DNA of 64,000 bases, from positions 42,574-106,573 of the forward strand of contig DGWD01000031.1 in assembly GCA_002395155.1 (NCBI GenBank), given 5' to 3'. Position 1 is the first letter of the stretch, and the number at the start of each line of letters is the position of its first letter. The notes under the pieces were generated by a model. It saw only the letters and a program-made list of their open reading frames with translations, searched no databases and had not been told where the DNA came from. Below, piece after piece: positions 59,969 to 64,000 of the stretch. A program made the translations under genes and the position numbers. The DNA is from Treponema sp. UBA4267. GTDB taxonomy: Bacteria > Spirochaetota > Spirochaetia > Treponematales > Treponemataceae.

Positions 59969-61462
59969 CTATTTCAGGCAGGAACGGTCCAGACGGTCAA
60001 AACCATCTGTAAGTTCTTTTGCAATTTCTACAAGTTTCGACAAATCACCTTTGCGGGCACCTTCAATATTCAAAGGCATAACTGGGTCGTGGAGAGATAA
60101 TCTCAAAAGCATCCAGCCCTGAGCATCACCTTCTTTAAAGGAAATACGAACACCTTCATAAGTTTTTGGTAAAAGATAGCCCTTATCTTGAGCACGCTTT
60201 TTGAACTCTTCAAGAACTTTTTTTCCGTAATCTTTAAAATCGTCACCAGAAATCTTAAAGCGGTATTCTCCTTCTTCTACCAGTGGAGGAAGTTTTTCAA
60301 TCAGGCTATCAAGTTTTTTACCGTCTTTTGCAGCTTTTGCCAGTGCAATCACCAGTTTTACAGCAAGAAAAGCACCGTCATCAAGGAAGAAATTGTCTTT
60401 CAAAGCACCATGACCAGAAGTTTCCATTGCCAAAGGAGCAGCAATTCCCTGAGCATTCAATTCCTTTTGCTTGTTGATAACATTTTTATAGCCACGCATA
60501 TAGCACAAATGTTTAAGACCAAGAACATCTTCCAAAAAGTAAGTCAAACGGTCAGAAGTAACAGAGTCTGTAATGATAGTAGAACCAGGATAATCTGGAG
60601 CAAGAATGGCCGAAATCATAGCAATGATAGAGTCACGGTTTACCTCGCTGCCGTCAGAAAGAACTGCGGACATACGGTCAACATCTGTATCAAAAATGAG
60701 TCCTAAATCAGCCTTGTTTTTAAGAACAGCAGACTGAATTGCGGCCATTGCCTCTTTATTTTCAGGATTAGGAATATGATTAGGGAAGTTTCCATCTGGT
60801 TCAAGGAACTGACTTCCAGAAATATCAGCTCCAAGAGGTTTAAGGATTTTTTCTGCAAAGAATCCAGAAGCACCATTTCCACTATCAACTACAATATGAA
60901 GTCCCTTTAAAGGTTCAGAATCACTTCCAATTCCTTCGCAAATTTTCTGGCGAAGATATGTTGCATAAATATCGATTAAATCAACCTTATCAACTGGGGC
61001 AAAAGCCTTAGCAGGATTTAGAAGGCCTGCAAGGTTAAGGATTTCTGTAATATCATCATGCTCAAGTCCGCCATCTGCATCAAAGAACTTAATTCCATTA
61101 CGATTAAATGGAAGATGACTTGCAGTAATCATACAAGAACCATCAAAATCTGTATCTGCAAAAACAATAGACATAAACATTGCAGGAGTTGTAGCCATTC
61201 CACAATCTACAACTGTAGCCCCTGCACTTATAATTCCGTCAATAAGACCATCGGCAAGAGCAGGACCAGAAATACGTGAATCACGGCCAACACCAATTTT
61301 TAGGGCAGAAGCAACTGTTCCACTCTTTTTTTCAAGCCAGCTTACAAAAGCACAGCCAATCTGTTTTGCAATTTGAGGAGTAAGATTTACAGCTTCGCCT
61401 TCAACGCCTTCAACTGCTACACCACGAATATCGCTACCATTTTGTAATTTCATTAAATCCAT
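59969..61462 (-). CDS. Phosphomannomutase/phosphoglucomutase (ManB type)
   Basis: A 497-residue alpha-D-phosphohexomutase interconverting sugar 1- and 6-phosphates. The phosphoserine loop is TASHLPFNRNG (Ser115); the metal loop is DTDVDR (near 246-251); the sugar-binding GHGALKDN lies near 345-352; the C-terminal phosphate loop is less clear. AGGAG stands seven bases before the ATG. A single-gene unit with its own promoter. Confidence 0.92.
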   Translation of the reverse strand: MDLMKLQNGSDIRGVAVEGVEGEAVNLTPQIAKQIGCAFVSWLEKKSGTVASALKIGVGRDSRISGPALADGLIDGIISAGATVVDCGMATTPAMFMSIVFADTDFDGSCMITASHLPFNRNGIKFFDADGGLEHDDITEILNLAGLLNPAKAFAPVDKVDLIDIYATYLRQKICEGIGSDSEPLKGLHIVVDSGNGASGFFAEKILKPLGADISGSQFLEPDGNFPNHIPNPENKEAMAAIQSAVLKNKADLGLIFDTDVDRMSAVLSDGSEVNRDSIIAMISAILAPDYPGSTIITDSVTSDRLTYFLEDVLGLKHLCYMRGYKNVINKQKELNAQGIAAPLAMETSGHGALKDNFFLDDGAFLAVKLVIALAKAAKDGKKLDSLIEKLPPLVEEGEYRFKISGDDFKDYGKKVLEEFKKRAQDKGYLLPKTYEGVRISFKEGDAQGWMLLRLSLHDPVMPLNIEGARKGDLSKLVEIAKELTDGFDRLDRSCLK

Positions 61463-61489
61463 AAAATAACTCCTTTGAGATATAAAACT

Positions 61490-61518
61490 ATTATATTCTC
61501 TGAACCTTATGGTAACAA
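61490..61518 (-). promoter_or_regulatory. Promoter of phosphohexomutase gene
   Basis: TTGTTA (61518-61513), 17 bases, TATAAT (61495-61490), then a 27-base stretch with AGGAG before the ATG at 61462. A conventional leader. Confidence 0.65.
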
Positions 61519-61547
61519 GGGGAGAAAGTTCTTATATTTCCTGTAGC

Positions 61548-61569
61548 TCTAGGCTTTTTAAAGCCTAGA
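61548..61569 (-). terminator. Hairpin downstream of the surface protein gene
   Basis: TCTAGGCTTT (61548-61557) and AAAGCCTAGA (61560-61569) form a near-continuous palindrome about 50 bases after the stop at 61618. No T-run follows on the minus strand, so termination is uncertain. Confidence 0.4.
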
Positions 61570-61617
61570 ACTAAGGAGTTATTTTAACTGGGCAGCAATT
61601 TTTTTCCCACCAATAAA

Positions 61618-64000
61618 CTATCTCATCTGGGCGGTTTCAAGACCTGTACCAGTTCCTGTTGTAACCTGATATCCTAAAACACCATTTGCAGTTCCGTTAC
61701 CCCAGGTTTTACTCCAGTTGGTTGAAGAATAACCATTAACAGTATTCTTTTTTGAACAAGTACCTCTTGTTGAATTTGTTATAACTCCACTACTCTTCCA
61801 TAATCCTACATTAACCTTATCTTCACGATTTGTAGTCATGGTACTTGGTGTAGGAACAGTAACAACTTCCCAGGCTCCTGTAAAGAGTTCATTTGTATCA
61901 GCACCATCAACAACCTGTGTAAAACTTGCAGTTGAATCTTCCACGGTAGGGTCTACAAGATAAGCATACTTTGGCTTTTTGATAGCTCCTGTATAGTAAC
62001 CAATATATGGAATACTATTACCTTTAGAGTTTACACCAACATCCAGGGTCAAATGTTCACCAACAGAGTTAGAATTATCTACAGTTGCAGTTGAAGCAGT
62101 ACTTGAATATGTATCAAGATATGCATACATTACATCACTATTACCAGCATAAGCTGCAATATGAAGGTGATTATTCTTATCTGAAACGATATGACAGTAT
62201 TCTCCACCTTCCGTAAAAATAGTCTGAGGTGTAGACCAATTCAAAGCGGTAGCATTACCTTTCAATGTGTCCCAGTTAGCAATAGGATCTGTAATATAAC
62301 TATACTTACAGCTATTAGAAATAGCATCATACCATACTACACACACAACATCTTTTCCAGCATTTTTTACAACTGCAACATCAACATACTGACCAGCTCC
62401 TCGTCCTGTAATCTGAGGAATTGTTACAGTATCTGTGTCATTAGCACCAGTCTTAAACGGATCTGATTCTCCATTTGCAATTACCTGACAGTTACTTGTG
62501 CTGTAATATGAAGGAGTTCCAGATTGATATTCATCCTGGAAACCTCCCGAAGTCTGCTCTGCTGTTGTATTAAAGGTACCTGCTCTGAAGCGAATTTGGT
62601 TTGTAAGTGCATCGTAGTAAACAAGATAGAGATTTGTTGTACTTGTTTCACTTACTACTGTAGAAGCAAATTCTGGAGAAAGGAAGCGGTACTTCATAAG
62701 TGAGTAAGCATAAGTTCCGTCTCCGGTCTTAAGAGCAATTTCTTCAAGACGAAGGGAGTTTGTACCATCTAAAGTACCTCCAGTATTACGTGTACCCAAA
62801 CCCCAACGGCTAGAATAAAGTACCCATTTATCTACTGAACCAGAACCATTAGTATCACCGCCTGAGTCAAGAGAATAAGTATAACCAAGATCATCAACAT
62901 GGAAGCCAACACAAGGACCTGCAAAGGTATCCCAGTCACCAGCCCAGTAACGTGATGAATAACTGTTATCTTCACTATATGCAGTTGTTTTATTTGAATT
63001 ACCACCCATACTAAAATACAAACCACCGTTTGCAAAGGCATAGTTCAACATACCTGTTACCTGGTTTACTTCCATATTTATACCAGTTGCAAGACCGTTA
63101 ATTGGAGTTGCGGCACGGTCATTGAATTCCCAGACATCAAAGTAGACATTATCAGTTAAGATATTGTTTGTATCTCCGTTTGCCTGGCGGTTATACCAGT
63201 TTTTGTAGGCATCCCCAGCTTCACTTGCATCTCCGTGGGCATCATTATTATTAATGTTATTCAAAATTGAAATGCCATTTACGTTAAGATTTAATTCTCC
63301 AGTCTGAAGTTCTGCAACATTGAAGCATAATTGACCGGCTGTAGAGTTGTCTATTCCAAGTCCATTAGTTCCGCCAACTGTAAAGGTATTGCTTCCACTT
63401 GTAAATGTTGCAGAAGAATGATTAAGGTTGAATCCATAAATCACAACATCTTCTGAAGTACTTGTCTTCAAAGTAATTGAAGAGTCAATATTTGAAACTA
63501 CAGACTGAACAGGATAATGACCTAAAGCAGTTCTGTTATATACAGACCAGTTTGAAGACTTATTCTTAGCAAGTTTTGTATAAACCTTTGTAATATAAGG
63601 CACAATATCCATCTTGTAGTAAGAAGTCATACCTTTATAAACTATAGCAGTATCACTGGTTGAAGAAGTTACAGGAGTATTACAATAGAAGTCTGTATAG
63701 TAAGTAGTAAGGGCATTTTCCTGGTCTTTTACATCATCCCATATATATGTAGATAATGTTGTCTGAGTTGTTCCGCTATGATCAGAAGTTTTTGTATCAT
63801 CTGAACCACGTGCGTCTACCGCATAAACCACTACTGTCTGATCCAACTGAGCTGCCGTAGTTCGTTTTGCAGTATCAATTGTAAGGGTCCATTTTACAAG
63901 GTGTCCGTCTCCATTACAGTAAACATCCTCAGCTTCAAAGCCCCATCCTGTTGTTGCATCATAAGCTGTAGAAGTCCATGCTCCATTATAAGTTGAAAGC
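61618..64000 (-). CDS. Large surface/secreted protein (C-terminal part, cut by window edge)
   Basis: The frame is open from base 64000 to the stop at 61618, 794 codons including the stop; the start lies outside. An internal TTG at 63846 is not a true start, because the frame continues upstream with LSTYNGAWTSTAYDATTGWGF. The sequence is rich in Ser, Thr, Gly, Asn and Tyr with beta-strand spacing, as in extracellular Ig-like or propeller proteins. One segment, VYNRTALGHYPVQSVVSN followed by VVIYGFNL, looks like an IPT/TIG-type module. The last 300 residues have repeated AYLVDP/YAYLDT phrases suggesting a beta-propeller. No enzyme motif seen; function unknown, likely surface exposure. Confidence 0.75.
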   Translation of the reverse strand, partial: LSTYNGAWTSTAYDATTGWGFEAEDVYCNGDGHLVKWTLTIDTAKRTTAAQLDQTVVVYAVDARGSDDTKTSDHSGTTQTTLSTYIWDDVKDQENALTTYYTDFYCNTPVTSSTSDTAIVYKGMTSYYKMDIVPYITKVYTKLAKNKSSNWSVYNRTALGHYPVQSVVSNIDSSITLKTSTSEDVVIYGFNLNHSSATFTSGSNTFTVGGTNGLGIDNSTAGQLCFNVAELQTGELNLNVNGISILNNINNNDAHGDASEAGDAYKNWYNRQANGDTNNILTDNVYFDVWEFNDRAATPINGLATGINMEVNQVTGMLNYAFANGGLYFSMGGNSNKTTAYSEDNSYSSRYWAGDWDTFAGPCVGFHVDDLGYTYSLDSGGDTNGSGSVDKWVLYSSRWGLGTRNTGGTLDGTNSLRLEEIALKTGDGTYAYSLMKYRFLSPEFASTVVSETSTTNLYLVYYDALTNQIRFRAGTFNTTAEQTSGGFQDEYQSGTPSYYSTSNCQVIANGESDPFKTGANDTDTVTIPQITGRGAGQYVDVAVVKNAGKDVVCVVWYDAISNSCKYSYITDPIANWDTLKGNATALNWSTPQTIFTEGGEYCHIVSDKNNHLHIAAYAGNSDVMYAYLDTYSSTASTATVDNSNSVGEHLTLDVGVNSKGNSIPYIGYYTGAIKKPKYAYLVDPTVEDSTASFTQVVDGADTNELFTGAWEVVTVPTPSTMTTNREDKVNVGLWKSSGVITNSTRGTCSKKNTVNGYSSTNWSKTWGNGTANGVLGYQVTTGTGTGLETAQMR

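Noticed and set aside
1..64000. CRISPR arrays, tRNA or rRNA genes
   Set aside because: I scanned the intergenic stretches and saw no regularly spaced direct repeats and no tRNA-like cloverleaf. A tRNAscan and CRISPR finder run would be decisive.

Overview
The window is an AT-rich chromosomal segment of a spirochaete, most likely a carbohydrate-degrading gut or rumen Treponema. This is inferred from several features together: many short lipoproteins with Treponema-style lipoboxes, an archaeal/eukaryotic-type PheRS alpha subunit (typical of spirochaetes), a bactofilin next to an M23 peptidase, plant-polysaccharide hydrolases (GH5, GH31) with an LplABC-type sugar importer, NfnAB, and several proteins I can only place as conserved treponemal hypotheticals. 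I see no rRNA, tRNA, insertion sequence, prophage or CRISPR array.

Layout. 0-12 kb (minus strand): the 5' part of a stand-alone AICAR transformylase, a YesL/DUF624 protein, a three-gene sugar ABC importer, a beta-lactamase-fold hydrolase, a PurO-type IMP cyclohydrolase (the other half of a split PurH), an acyltransferase and a GH31 glycosidase. 12-16.3 kb (plus): lipoproteins, an RlmL-like rRNA methyltransferase with a TetR regulator, a GH5 endoglucanase and a probably abundant lipoprotein. 16.4-24.4 kb (minus): pheS, secreted proteins, rhomboid protease, GAF-GGDEF cyclase, DUF5312-like protein, Dus and TatD. 24.5-31 kb (plus): M23 peptidase, bactofilin, YaaR, RicT, a methyltransferase-like protein, proS. 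31-43 kb (minus): GerMN protein, NfnB/NfnA, a beta-barrel/giant lipoprotein pair, Tex, a PilZ-like protein and a divergent DAACS symporter. 43-52.6 kb (mostly plus): an SDR-like protein, MgtC, then metK with an ECF transporter, nth, mscS, an HD hydrolase and yhbY. 52.6-56.8 kb (minus): a BtuFCD/FecBCD-type importer and pyrE. 56.8-59.3 kb: a small accessory island. 59.3-64 kb: a stand-alone MetH reactivation domain, a phosphohexomutase and the C-terminal part of a large surface protein.

How the parts connect. metK is preceded by an RNA that matches the SAM-II riboswitch core, with one extra hairpin in the connecting loop. Its 3' strand contains the metK ribosome binding site. The ECF S-component follows metK at once, and a strong hairpin terminator separates the S-component from the ECF ATPase. 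With the MetH reactivation domain and the B12/iron-type importer this suggests a methionine/B12 theme (inference).

The accessory island holds two divergent operons: Phd antitoxin - PIN toxin - ORF6N/PLD-like protein on plus, and a small frame-disturbed Cys-rich ORF - 91-aa protein - DUF4160 protein on minus. Their -35 elements overlap over a palindrome, so one operator could control both. This is my best candidate for an undescribed system.

A second window-wide signal is promoter placement. At least a dozen genes have a sigma70-like promoter (TTGNNN, 16-18 bp, TANNNT) whose -10 ends 6-9 bases before the start codon and no Shine-Dalgarno sequence. These transcripts should be leaderless or nearly so.
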